Position numbers and translations under genes: made by a program
Part shown: piece after piece, positions 44,437 to 53,294 of the stretch
Layout of the letters: every line of letters starts with the position of its first letter
How positions within the stretch are numbered: position 1 is the first letter of the stretch
The notes under the pieces: model-generated
Seen by the model: only the letters and a program-made list of their open reading frames with translations
Told to the model about the DNA's origin: nothing
Databases searched by the model: none
Source of the DNA: Bacteroidota bacterium
GTDB lineage: Bacteria; Bacteroidota; Bacteroidia; Chitinophagales; Chitinophagaceae
DNA length: 64,000 bases
Direction: 5' to 3'
Assembly: GCA_023437225.1 (NCBI GenBank)
Contig: JAEZGS010000001.1
Coordinates: 248,001-312,000, forward strand

Positions 44437-44444
44437 CAAATGTA
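44437..44444 (-). promoter_or_regulatory. -7 element for the Cys-rich operon
   Basis: TACATTTG on the minus strand, perfect TAnnTTTG, 5 nt before ATG 44,431; suggests a leaderless mRNA. Confidence 0.55.
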
Positions 44445-44490
44445 TTGTGTGCCTCATAAAGGTAACTATGATTTGAATCACATAATTAAG

Positions 44491-44513
44491 AATGGCAGGA
44501 AGATCCTGCCATT
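44491..44513 (-). terminator. Perfect 10-bp hairpin downstream of the 44.5 kb gene
   Basis: AATGGCAGGA-AGA-TCCTGCCATT. On the minus strand it lies 23 nt past the stop at 44,537 and is followed by CTTAATTATG, a poor T tract. It separates the secreted-protein genes from the Cys-rich operon. Confidence 0.6.
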
Positions 44514-44536
44514 ACCAGAGCTAAACCCGATCTAAA

Positions 44537-44839
44537 TCATTTCTGCTTTGGAGCAGAACGATTATTAAACGGAGCAATTTGCGGGATGGTCCTTGTTGAA
44601 ATATTTTTCTGTTGAAGCGCAACGCGTTGTTGTGATAAGTGTGAAGCGTTATTATGCGGATTGCGGTTTTTCATTTTGTTGATCAACGCGTTTCGTTGTT
44701 GTTGCATAGCGCGTGCTTTAGCGAACTCTTGTTGATATGGGCGTTCACTCGTGCGCAGCTTTTGCTGGGCCGATGTAAAATTTGAAAAAACAAAAAACGA
44801 TACAAGGAAGAGCGATATTCTATAGATATGAGGTTTCAT
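44537..44839 (-). CDS. Small secreted Gln/Asn/Arg-rich protein
   Basis: 100 residues. A signal peptide (LFLVSFFVFSNFTSAQQ) is followed by a polar, basic, Gln/Asn-rich sequence with low-complexity helix (EFAKARAMQQQRNALINKMKNRN) and no recognised fold. It starts 10 bp after the truncated surface protein on the same strand, so it is probably cotranscribed and may act with it. No homologue recognised. Confidence 0.65.
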   Translation of the reverse strand: MKPHIYRISLFLVSFFVFSNFTSAQQKLRTSERPYQQEFAKARAMQQQRNALINKMKNRNPHNNASHLSQQRVALQQKNISTRTIPQIAPFNNRSAPKQK

Positions 44840-44849
44840 ATTGATGAGT

Positions 44850-46514
44850 TTATTTTATACTTACTAATACTTTGATTACACCTACCGATGTGTTGTCGTA
44901 AGGTTGAAGTGCTTTGCCAATTACCTGTCCCACTTTTATTTTTTCCGGGTCCGCCTTCATCGCTACGCCTGGAATGGAAGATGTTACGATGAGGTCGCCC
45001 CGTTTGATTAGACCGCCTTCCATGCAGACTTTCGTTGGGATGACGCCGATGACGCCCATGGGAGCCATCTTTGATTGGTCTTCCTGCGCATTTTTTTCAG
45101 TAAGCAGGATGCCCGGTTTCGTTGCGTAAACACCAGCAACCAGGGTGGAGTATGCGCTACTGGATTTTTCAACTTTGCGGTCATGGTGTTCGGAGATCAC
45201 CAGCACGTCACCGGGTTCATATGAATGTATGCTGCCCTCAACGTCGAAATATTCTGCAACGTCTGCTCCGCCGAGCTGTGTACCACCGTTGAAGTATCCT
45301 TTGCCCGTATGGTCGATTCGAGCCACCGGTGTGCCCGCCACATCAAACACCGCAGTATTCCCTTCACCGGATTCAAGAGATGCAACCAGGGCGTTGCCAT
45401 TGTTGTAGCCGCTTGTGTTCGAAATAGCTTTTACTCCAATGGTGCCGCCAATGCCCTTGACACCTGCGTTCTCTGCGTAGTTTATACCTACCACGGTTGC
45501 TGCACTCGGACTGAAACTCATTCCGGTGATTGCTTCCCCATCGGCAAGATTATATCCAACTACCCCCGAGGATGCCGAATTGTAGGTGATTCCCCAAAGC
45601 CCGTGACCTAACTGACTGGATGCACTGACGCCGGCGCCCGATCCTGCATTGAATGCAACGATAGCATCGGCGCCGCCATTTGGGTTTGGAATATCAAAGA
45701 AGCCAGCGAAATATTCTGAACTACTTCCAAATACTCCGGCGCCATAGCCAGACCAGCCTTCCAGTCCATTTCCCGATGCGGATGTTCCTACAACGCCTGG
45801 GCCGGAAGCTTTGTGTTCACCCGAAACACCCGAGCCTTCAGCCCCCGAACCATTATGAACTCCTTTTACAGCAGCAGACGATGTACCACCGGGCGCATTG
45901 ATTGTGCCCAGTACACCTGTTGCACCAGGAGCATTCGAAGAGTTGGTTCCTTCTATGGAAGTGCCGATACCTGGGTTGTTTATCGAAAATAATGCAGTGG
46001 CAGAATTGAAGCTTGCGGCATATGGCAGCATAAAGGGAGTACCTGCATCATCGGGAGCCGCGCTCCATTTAGTGCCGTCAAATTTTAATACCTGGCCGGC
46101 AGTTGCCGAAGTTGTTTGTAGTGGAGCACCGTTTAGTGCAGCGATGGTCGGATTCGGATAAGTGCCACTAAGATCTCCGCCAGCGGGTACCGATGTGGGA
46201 ATAACACCCGGTGCAAGCTTGGCAAGTGTAACTGCACCATCGGCAATTTTAGCTTCTGTCACTGCACCATTCGCTATCTTGGGTGTAAGCACCGCCCCGT
46301 TTGCAATTTTTGATTGGGTAACAGCCTGAGACGCAATCATTGGGTTGGGATAGTTTCCAGATAGGTCGCCACCCGCAGAACCGGAAACATTTCCTATGCT
46401 CACATCGGCGGCGAGTTTGGCTTTTGTGATAGAACCATCAGCAACCTTTTGAGTATTGATTGCGCCATCAGCAACTTTTGATGAAGTGATTGCTTCGTCA
46501 GCTATTTTAATTGT
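44850..46514 (-). pseudogene. Tail-fibre-like surface protein, 5' end lost
   Basis: The frame is open from a TGA at 46,577-46,575 but no ATG exists; a GTG at 46,403 is inside repeats. Residues in frame up to ~46,511 belong to the repeat (ADEAITSSKVADGAINTQK, ADGSITKAKLA), and upstream of that the homology stops. Downstream: further ADGAV/KIANGAV repeats, two GGDLSG(N/T)YPNP motifs, a Gly/Ala/Ser-rich collagen-like stretch, and a C-terminal domain (GGADVAEYFDVEG, GDVLVISEHHDRKVEKSS, RGDLIVTSSIPGVAMKADP). No signal peptide remains, so it is probably not exported. Without that break it would be a secreted fibre. Confidence 0.75.
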
Positions 46515-46982
46515 GAAAGAAGCATTGATGGTATCAATTACTCTTCTATTGCAAACATCGATGCTGTTGATGAATCAACTGAGATATTATCTTATCTGTT
46601 TCCAGATGATCTGGACCGGCTGCCTGTTCAGGTTGTTTATTACAGATTGATGCTCGTTGGAAACAATGGCGAAAGAGCCTACAGCAACGTAGTGCGGGTA
46701 GTTAATACAAATGACGATGATTCACTGATTCGCGTTATTCCCAACCCGGTAAAGGAAACAACAAAGCTATATTATAATTCTGCCGCGCAGACTAAAGGTC
46801 TTGTACGCGTGATAGATCCTATGGGCCGTACACGTTTCAGTGTAAACGTGTTTCTGCAAAAAGGATTCAATATCGTTGCACTGCCTGAGTTGCAACATCT
46901 GTCCAGCGGTCTTTATTTTGTTCAGCTATTTGACGCAAACTCCCGCTCACTTGGATTTCAGAAGATAATCAAATCAAACTAA
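46515..46982 (+). pseudogene. T9SS surface protein, 3' remnant with sorting domain
   Basis: Open frame from ~46,485 (after TGA 46,482-46,484), with recognisable homology starting at ERSIDGINYSSI (46,515), then VVYYRLMLVGNNGERAYSNVVRV, the usual module before a T9SS tail. The tail itself is a type A sorting domain: IRVIPNPVKETTKLYY, GLVRVIDPMGRTRFSV, LSSGLYFVQLFD. There is no 5' part and no signal peptide. A good terminator follows at 47,004. Starts TTG 46,647 or ATG 46,650 would only give the tail. Confidence 0.8.
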
Positions 46983-47003
46983 ACTCTTCAGCTTATTATT
47001 GAG

Positions 47004-47033
47004 GGAAACGGCCATCGGTCGTTCCTTTTTTTT
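47004..47033 (+). terminator. Intrinsic terminator of the T9SS remnant
   Basis: GGAAACGGCC pairs with GGTCGTTCC (one bulged A, one G-U) around ATC, then eight T. It sits 21 bp after the stop, showing that the remnant kept its native 3' end. Confidence 0.85.
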
Positions 47034-47124
47034 GTAAATCAAAAATGTTTTCTGCTTCTACGTTTAAGCGCTAAATTGAGTTAGCAGATTCGACCGGCCC
47101 TATCAAAGAACTTAAAAGTTATTT

Positions 47125-48414
47125 ATGAAGTCAACCCGGTCAATTCCTTCCCATCATTTTTACAGGGTATGCTTTCCTGTAGCATCAATCATTCTAACTA
47201 TTTCCATAATGAGCTCTTGTAACGACGGGCCTGCCAAGGCAACGATTGCCGACAGTGAAAAGGTATCATCATTTGCACCTGGAACGTTTGGGTTTGATCG
47301 GGAATTCCTCGCAAAGCACGACAGCACGATCATACTCCGCGCCGACAATGCGGCAGTAATTGTTTCGGCTAAATACCAGGCGAAAGTGTTTACGTCTACG
47401 GCTGATGGAGATGGCGGTAAAAGTTTTGGCTGGATCAATTACAAAGCCTTTGATGCTGCCTTAGACCCACATATGAATGCTTATGGCGGTGAAAATCGTT
47501 TCTGGCTTGGGCCGGAAGGCAATATGTTTTCACTGTTCTTTGAGAAGGGCAAAGACATGGTCTTTGATAATTGGAAAACACCCGCACCAATTGATTCAGA
47601 GACATGGCAGGTTGTTGAAAATTCGGATCAGTCGGTATCAATGAGTAAGGCGATGCGACTACGCAATTACATGGGCACCGAGTTGAAGTTGAAAGCAAAC
47701 AGGAGGGTGAGTATACTAAGCAGGGATGCGATATTATCAACGATACAAATGACACTGGATACAGGCGTGAGGGCAGTTGCCTATCGCACCGAAAACAGCA
47801 TTACTAACACCGGTGAACAACCATGGACGGAAGAATCAGGGATGCCCTGCATCTGGATCCTCGATATGTTTTCACCATCGTCATCAACAGTTGTAATAGT
47901 TCCATTCCGCAAGGAAGCCAAACCCGCTGATGAGCCGGTTGCTACGACAGATTACTTTGGTAAAGTGCCGCCCGAAAGAATTGCATACAAAGACAGTGTA
48001 TTGCTATTTGTTGCAGATGGTAAGCAGCGAGGTAAGATAGGTCTTGGTCCTAAGAGAGCAAAGCAGGTGGCAGGAAGTTATGATGCAGAAAACAGGATCC
48101 TTACAATTACATTTTTTGACGTCGACCGGCAGGGCAGGTATTTAAACCAGGAATGGAATACGAAGAAGCCCATATTCCGGGGTGATGCAGTAAATGCTTA
48201 TAACGATGGGCCATTGGAAGATGGTTCGCAGATGGGTCCTTTTTATGAAATAGAAAGCGTATCACCCGCTGCGGCATTGCGGCCGGGCGAAACACTTTCA
48301 CACATGCACTCAGTATTTCATTTCACCGGGGATGAGGATTCGCTCAACCAGCTTTGTATGCAGATGCTGGGCATTTCTATTGGAGAAGTACGGTCTTCTT
48401 TCCAAAGTAAATAA
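47125..48414 (+). CDS. Lipoprotein (DUF6786-like)
   Basis: 429 residues. Lipobox ISIMSSCND (Cys32) after a long hydrophobic signal. The body is a beta-sandwich reminiscent of mutarotase-like folds (WINYKAFDAALDPHMNAYGGENRFWLGPEGNMFSLFF in parts; DTGVRAVAYRTENSITNTGEQPW). The family call is from memory and moderate. It is encoded 9 bp upstream of L-fucose isomerase, which suggests a role in sugar handling, perhaps anomer or substrate binding at the outer membrane. Confidence 0.7.
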   Translation: MKSTRSIPSHHFYRVCFPVASIILTISIMSSCNDGPAKATIADSEKVSSFAPGTFGFDREFLAKHDSTIILRADNAAVIVSAKYQAKVFTSTADGDGGKSFGWINYKAFDAALDPHMNAYGGENRFWLGPEGNMFSLFFEKGKDMVFDNWKTPAPIDSETWQVVENSDQSVSMSKAMRLRNYMGTELKLKANRRVSILSRDAILSTIQMTLDTGVRAVAYRTENSITNTGEQPWTEESGMPCIWILDMFSPSSSTVVIVPFRKEAKPADEPVATTDYFGKVPPERIAYKDSVLLFVADGKQRGKIGLGPKRAKQVAGSYDAENRILTITFFDVDRQGRYLNQEWNTKKPIFRGDAVNAYNDGPLEDGSQMGPFYEIESVSPAAALRPGETLSHMHSVFHFTGDEDSLNQLCMQMLGISIGEVRSSFQSK

Positions 48415-48423
48415 CGATGCCAT

Positions 48424-50196
48424 ATGAACGATCAGAAGTATTATCCTGCAATTGGAATCCGGCCAATCATTGATGGACGTCTTGGAGGTGTTCGCGAATC
48501 ACTCGAAGAAACGACAATGAATATGGCCCGCAATGTTGCATCTCTTTTCGAAAGAGAGCTTCGCTATATTGACGGCACAGCGGTAAAATGTGTTATTGCT
48601 GACAATTGTATTGGAGGTGTTCAGGAAGCTTCTGATTGTGCAAGAAAGTTTGAGCGGAGTGATGTTGGTGTATCGCTATCGGTAACTCCCTGCTGGTGTT
48701 ATGGAAGTGAAACGATGGACATGCATCCTACAATGCCAAAGGCCATCTGGGGCTTCAATGGAACCGAAAGGCCAGGCGCCGTATACCTTGCGGCAACACT
48801 CGCTGCACACAATCAGCTGGGCAAACCTGCTTTCGGCATTTATGGTCATGATGTGCAGGACATGGGTGATGAGAACATCCCCGACGATGTAAAAAATCAT
48901 TTGCTTTCTTTTGCGCGTGCAGGTCTTGCCGTAGCTCAGATGAAGGGCAAATCATATTTATCCATTGGCTCTGTATCGATGGGCATCGCTGGATCTATTG
49001 TGTGGCCTGAATTCTTCAATGAATACCTCGGCATGCGCAATGAATATGTTGATATGTCCGAATTGCATCGACGGGTGGAAAGGAAGATCTATGACGAAGA
49101 AGAATATCAACGCGCGCTGGAATGGACAAAAACGAATTGCAGCGAGGGCCAGGATTTCAACCCTGCTAACAAACAATATTCGCGGGAGCAAAAAGATGCA
49201 CAGTGGGAATATGTTGTCAAGATGACACTTATTATTCGTGACCTGATGATAGGCAATCCGCGTTTAGCAGAAACCGGTCATGGTGAAGAGGCGATGGGCC
49301 ATAACGCATTGGTATCGGGATTCCAGGGACAGCGGCAATGGACCGATCACTTTCCCAACGGTGATTTTTCCGAAGCAATATTGAACTCGTCGTTCGACTG
49401 GAATGGGATACGTGCACCTTTTATGGTAGCAACGGAGAACGATGCGATGAACGGCATATCTATGTTGTTTGGTTATCTGCTAACAAACACCGCCCAGATT
49501 TTTGCTGATGTAAGAACTTACTGGAGTCCGGATGCAGTAGAACGTGTATCTCAATGGCGTCCCACCGGCGAAGCTGCCAGCGGCTTTATTCATCTTATCA
49601 ATTCGGGATCTGCAACCCTTGATGGAACAGGCATGCAACAGAAGGATGGAAAACCAGCCATGAAACCGTTTTGGGAAATCAGTGAGCAGGAAGTAAAAGA
49701 GTGCCTCAATGCAACAACGTGGTATCCTGCTAACCTTGGCTATTTCCGGGGCGGCGGATATTCTTCGAATTTCCTGACGAAAGGCGGAATGCCTGTAACG
49801 ATGTGCCGCGTCAATTGGATACAGGGACTTGGTCCTGTACTGCAGATTGCTGAAGGAGTAACAATTGATATTCCTGAAAATGTACACAAGATCCTCGATG
49901 AAAGAACCGATAGAACATGGCCAACAACATGGTTTGTACCCCGTACCACTGGCAGCGGCGCATTCCGCGATGTTTATTCCGTGATGAAGAACTGGGGTTC
50001 AAACCACGGTGCGATTAGTTATGGACATATCGGTCATGATCTGATTACCCTCGCTTCAATGTTACGAATCCCTGTGAACATGCACAATGTAGAAGAAGAG
50101 CGCATATTCCGGCCTTCTGCATGGGGTGCTTTTGGTCATCAATATGAGAGCGCTGATTATTTAGCATGTAGAACTTACGGTCCGCTATACAGGTAG
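48424..50196 (+). CDS. fucI: L-fucose isomerase
   Basis: 590 residues, matching FucI length. N-terminus GIRPIIDGRLGGVRESLE; active-site Mn ligands Glu338 in ATENDAMN and Asp362 in DVRTYW, with a C-terminal His in IPVNMHN. It converts L-fucose to L-fuculose, and members also act on D-arabinose and L-galactose. It lies between a lipoprotein gene and a SusC/SusD pair, so it belongs to the polysaccharide utilisation locus. No fuculokinase or aldolase is seen nearby. Confidence 0.96.
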   Translation: MNDQKYYPAIGIRPIIDGRLGGVRESLEETTMNMARNVASLFERELRYIDGTAVKCVIADNCIGGVQEASDCARKFERSDVGVSLSVTPCWCYGSETMDMHPTMPKAIWGFNGTERPGAVYLAATLAAHNQLGKPAFGIYGHDVQDMGDENIPDDVKNHLLSFARAGLAVAQMKGKSYLSIGSVSMGIAGSIVWPEFFNEYLGMRNEYVDMSELHRRVERKIYDEEEYQRALEWTKTNCSEGQDFNPANKQYSREQKDAQWEYVVKMTLIIRDLMIGNPRLAETGHGEEAMGHNALVSGFQGQRQWTDHFPNGDFSEAILNSSFDWNGIRAPFMVATENDAMNGISMLFGYLLTNTAQIFADVRTYWSPDAVERVSQWRPTGEAASGFIHLINSGSATLDGTGMQQKDGKPAMKPFWEISEQEVKECLNATTWYPANLGYFRGGGYSSNFLTKGGMPVTMCRVNWIQGLGPVLQIAEGVTIDIPENVHKILDERTDRTWPTTWFVPRTTGSGAFRDVYSVMKNWGSNHGAISYGHIGHDLITLASMLRIPVNMHNVEEERIFRPSAWGAFGHQYESADYLACRTYGPLYR

Positions 50197-50226
50197 GCCG
50201 AATTCATGGTAAATAAAACTCGAAGT

Positions 50227-53200
50227 ATGAAACAGACAAAACGATTGCCTCTGTTCATGTTGACGATTGCTGCCTTTTTATTGTCTTTGCCCACCTATGC
50301 TCAGCAGATCGTCCGCGGCACCCTTCGTTCACCATCAGGTGAACCTATCGCAGGTGCAACAGTTACAGTGAAAGAAACGAACAAGATGACACAGACCTCG
50401 GAGGCCGGTCAGTTCTCAATTGAAGCAGCCCCCGGGAACACGCTTGTATTTTCGTCGGTTGGCTTTGCAACCAGGGAGGTTGCAGTAGGCGAGGGAGACA
50501 TCAATGAAGTGTTGCAGTTATCGGATTCTTCATTGAATGAAGTTGTTGTTATCGGTTATCAGACCGTGCGCAAAAAGGATTTAACGGGTGCAGTTTCCGT
50601 CGTAAATCCGGCTAATGCAAACAGGGTTACATCCAACTCTGTAGCTGAATCCATCCAGGGGCTGGCTCCTGGAGTTACTGTCAGAACAGGTGGAGCACCC
50701 GGACAAAATGCAGTGATCGAAATTCGCGGCGCTGCCAGCTTCACCAATACCAGTCCTTTGTATGTGATCGACGGGATGATTGCCGATGCTAATTCAACAA
50801 TCAACAGTAATGACGTGGAATCGATTCAAATTTTGAAAGACGCGTCTGCAGCGGCAATCTATGGTTCACGTGCCGCGAATGGTGTTGTGATCATCACTAC
50901 CAAAAAAGGTAAGGAAGGCCCGGCGCGTATTGGAGTGTCTGCACGGGTGGGCATTCAACAAATCCCGAAGCGATGGGATGTAATGAACAATGTAGAGTAT
51001 GCAGACCTGAAAAAGGTCCAGTATCAAAACTCTGGTTTAACGCCCCCTGCAAGCGTTGGCAGCAATTTCGATCCTTCCATCAATACCGACTGGCAGGATG
51101 AAATGATACGCGTTGGAAAAGTGCAGGATTACAACATCAGCTTGTCGGGTGGTACCAAAACAGGAACATACCTGATCTCCGGAAGTTACTTTGACAATTC
51201 GGGTGTACTGGAGGGACACGAGTTCAATCGCGCTGGCCTGCGGATAAATACTCAAAGCAAAAAGGGCAGGATAACGTTTGGCGAAAACCTCCTTCTCACG
51301 TATACGAACGACAATCATCCAGCTGAAGGAAATCCTTTCTTTGACATGCCCCAGATGTTGCCGGTGATTGCAGTTCGCAGCGATGATTACATCGACCTGA
51401 TCAATAACAATCCCGAAGGATGGGGCTTTGGTACAAGCGATGCTATCACTTATGCATGGAATCCTGTTGCAGTGAAGGAGTTGAGCTATCGAAGGAGCAA
51501 TTATTCGAAGATCGTCGGCAATGCATACGTTGAATTCAGGCTTTTAAACTGGCTGCACTATAAATTCAACGCAGGACTTGAAACAAGTTTTGATTACTCG
51601 CATAGCCTGCGCAAACAAGGCAAGTGGGTTTATCAGCATCCATATGAAGTAAGTAATGTTCAGGAATACAGATCTCGTTTTTTAAGTACGCTATTTGAGC
51701 ACACTCTCAACTTTAACCGCGATGTCGGCGAACATCATATCGATGGAGTTGTAGGTATTTCAACGCAGCATACAACGCGGAATTTCTCCAATGCGGGTCG
51801 CAATCAATTGCAGGTATTTAATGGAAGATATATGACAACAATCGGGTCAGCAATTGGCGACTTCGTTTCAGATGGTGGTATACCTATCGATTACAGAATG
51901 TACGGATACCTTGGACGGATCAATTATTCATACGCCGATAAATACCTGCTGACGTTGACAGGCAGGATCGATGAGGATTCACGATTTGGAAAGGATTACC
52001 GTAGCGGGGCTTTTCCATCAGTAGCAGCAGCATGGAGAATCAGTCGCGAGAACTTTTTCAACATCGATTGGATATCTGATCTTAAAATTCATGCGTCATA
52101 TGGAGAACTTGGAATCAATCCGCTTGGATCATGGGATTATATCGGCTTCCTCAATAGCAATCCGCGCACCATTTTTGGTCCTGACCAGGTGCCCAATGTT
52201 GGAGCAACGCAGGCACGCCTTGCAAACCCCGACCTGCGATGGGAGAGTCGTATTGTAAAGAACGTGGGATTGGATGCAAGCTTATTCAACAATCGCGTAT
52301 CATTCACTTTTGAAGCGTACAACTCACTGTCGAAAGATGTGTTGGTATATCTGCCAATAGCATGGTATCTCGGTAATCTTGGCGGTGAGCCCGCTGTAAA
52401 CGCCGGGTCGATACGTAATAAGGGAATCGAAGCCAGCATCACTTATCGAAATAATGCACGTCGCATTAAATGGGATGCCTCGGTCAATTTCACAACGATT
52501 AAGAACGTTGTTGAATCAGTAGGTAACCGTGGTGAGGGAATCGATTATATACAGGTAGGAGCAACGAGATCGCAGGTAGGCCATTCACTCGGACAATGGT
52601 ATGTACTCCATTCTAACGGTTTGTTTCAGTCGCAGGAAGAGATCGATAACTACAAGAATAAGGATGGCATAGTGATACAACCGTTTGCAAAGCCCGGCGA
52701 TATTCGTTACGTCGATCAGAATGGTGACGGCGAGATCAACGATAAAGATCGTGCATATAAGGGATCGCCGTGGCCCAAGCTTCAAACAGGTGCGCAGTTC
52801 AACGCATCCATGGGACCTTTCACATTGAATCTTCAATTTGTTGGAGTGTTTGGATATACAATTCACAACAGTGTCCGGCAGATACTTGATGGTTATCAGA
52901 ATACAAATTTCCGGAAAGGCATAAATCCCTGGAGTCCTTCAAATACAAATACTACTGATCCGAGGATAGGAGTGTCAAACAACGACCCGGGTTTGCAATA
53001 CAATGCACGATACGATACGGACCGATGGCTTGAGAATGGATCTTATGTGAGACTGCGCAATATTGAATTGGGATACAATATCAGCGATGCGATGTTACAA
53101 CGCATCGGCTTCACAAATACGAGAGTTTATATCAATGCTCAGAATGTTTTTACCATAACGAATTACTCCGGTCTGGATCCAGATGTAGTAGGCGTGGGGA

Positions 53201-53277
53201 TTTACGAAAGAGGTGTTGATTCAGGCAACTGGCCTGCAAGCCGTATTATTTCACTCGGTGCGCAATTCCAATTCTAA
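50227..53277 (+). CDS. SusC/RagA-family TonB-linked outer-membrane protein
   Basis: 1016 residues from ATG 50,227 (ATG 50,206 would add seven residues before the signal peptide). Signal peptide ends near PTYAQQ. The N-terminal carboxypeptidase-like domain (VRGTLRSPSGEPIAGATV) is followed by the TonB-box-proximal segment LNEVVVIGYQTVRKKDLTGAVSVV (in parts), the plug (PLYVIDGMI, LKDASAAAIYGSRAANGVVIITTKKGK in parts) and a large barrel ending IISLGAQFQF. It imports oligosaccharides with its SusD lid, encoded 17 bp downstream. Confidence 0.97.
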   Translation: MKQTKRLPLFMLTIAAFLLSLPTYAQQIVRGTLRSPSGEPIAGATVTVKETNKMTQTSEAGQFSIEAAPGNTLVFSSVGFATREVAVGEGDINEVLQLSDSSLNEVVVIGYQTVRKKDLTGAVSVVNPANANRVTSNSVAESIQGLAPGVTVRTGGAPGQNAVIEIRGAASFTNTSPLYVIDGMIADANSTINSNDVESIQILKDASAAAIYGSRAANGVVIITTKKGKEGPARIGVSARVGIQQIPKRWDVMNNVEYADLKKVQYQNSGLTPPASVGSNFDPSINTDWQDEMIRVGKVQDYNISLSGGTKTGTYLISGSYFDNSGVLEGHEFNRAGLRINTQSKKGRITFGENLLLTYTNDNHPAEGNPFFDMPQMLPVIAVRSDDYIDLINNNPEGWGFGTSDAITYAWNPVAVKELSYRRSNYSKIVGNAYVEFRLLNWLHYKFNAGLETSFDYSHSLRKQGKWVYQHPYEVSNVQEYRSRFLSTLFEHTLNFNRDVGEHHIDGVVGISTQHTTRNFSNAGRNQLQVFNGRYMTTIGSAIGDFVSDGGIPIDYRMYGYLGRINYSYADKYLLTLTGRIDEDSRFGKDYRSGAFPSVAAAWRISRENFFNIDWISDLKIHASYGELGINPLGSWDYIGFLNSNPRTIFGPDQVPNVGATQARLANPDLRWESRIVKNVGLDASLFNNRVSFTFEAYNSLSKDVLVYLPIAWYLGNLGGEPAVNAGSIRNKGIEASITYRNNARRIKWDASVNFTTIKNVVESVGNRGEGIDYIQVGATRSQVGHSLGQWYVLHSNGLFQSQEEIDNYKNKDGIVIQPFAKPGDIRYVDQNGDGEINDKDRAYKGSPWPKLQTGAQFNASMGPFTLNLQFVGVFGYTIHNSVRQILDGYQNTNFRKGINPWSPSNTNTTDPRIGVSNNDPGLQYNARYDTDRWLENGSYVRLRNIELGYNISDAMLQRIGFTNTRVYINAQNVFTITNYSGLDPDVVGVGIYERGVDSGNWPASRIISLGAQFQF

Positions 53278-53294
53278 CCTGAAAAAAACTAATT

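Noticed and set aside
45225..46161. Plus-strand frames across the truncated fibre gene
   Set aside because: Shadows; the minus frame carries the repeats and the C-terminal domain.
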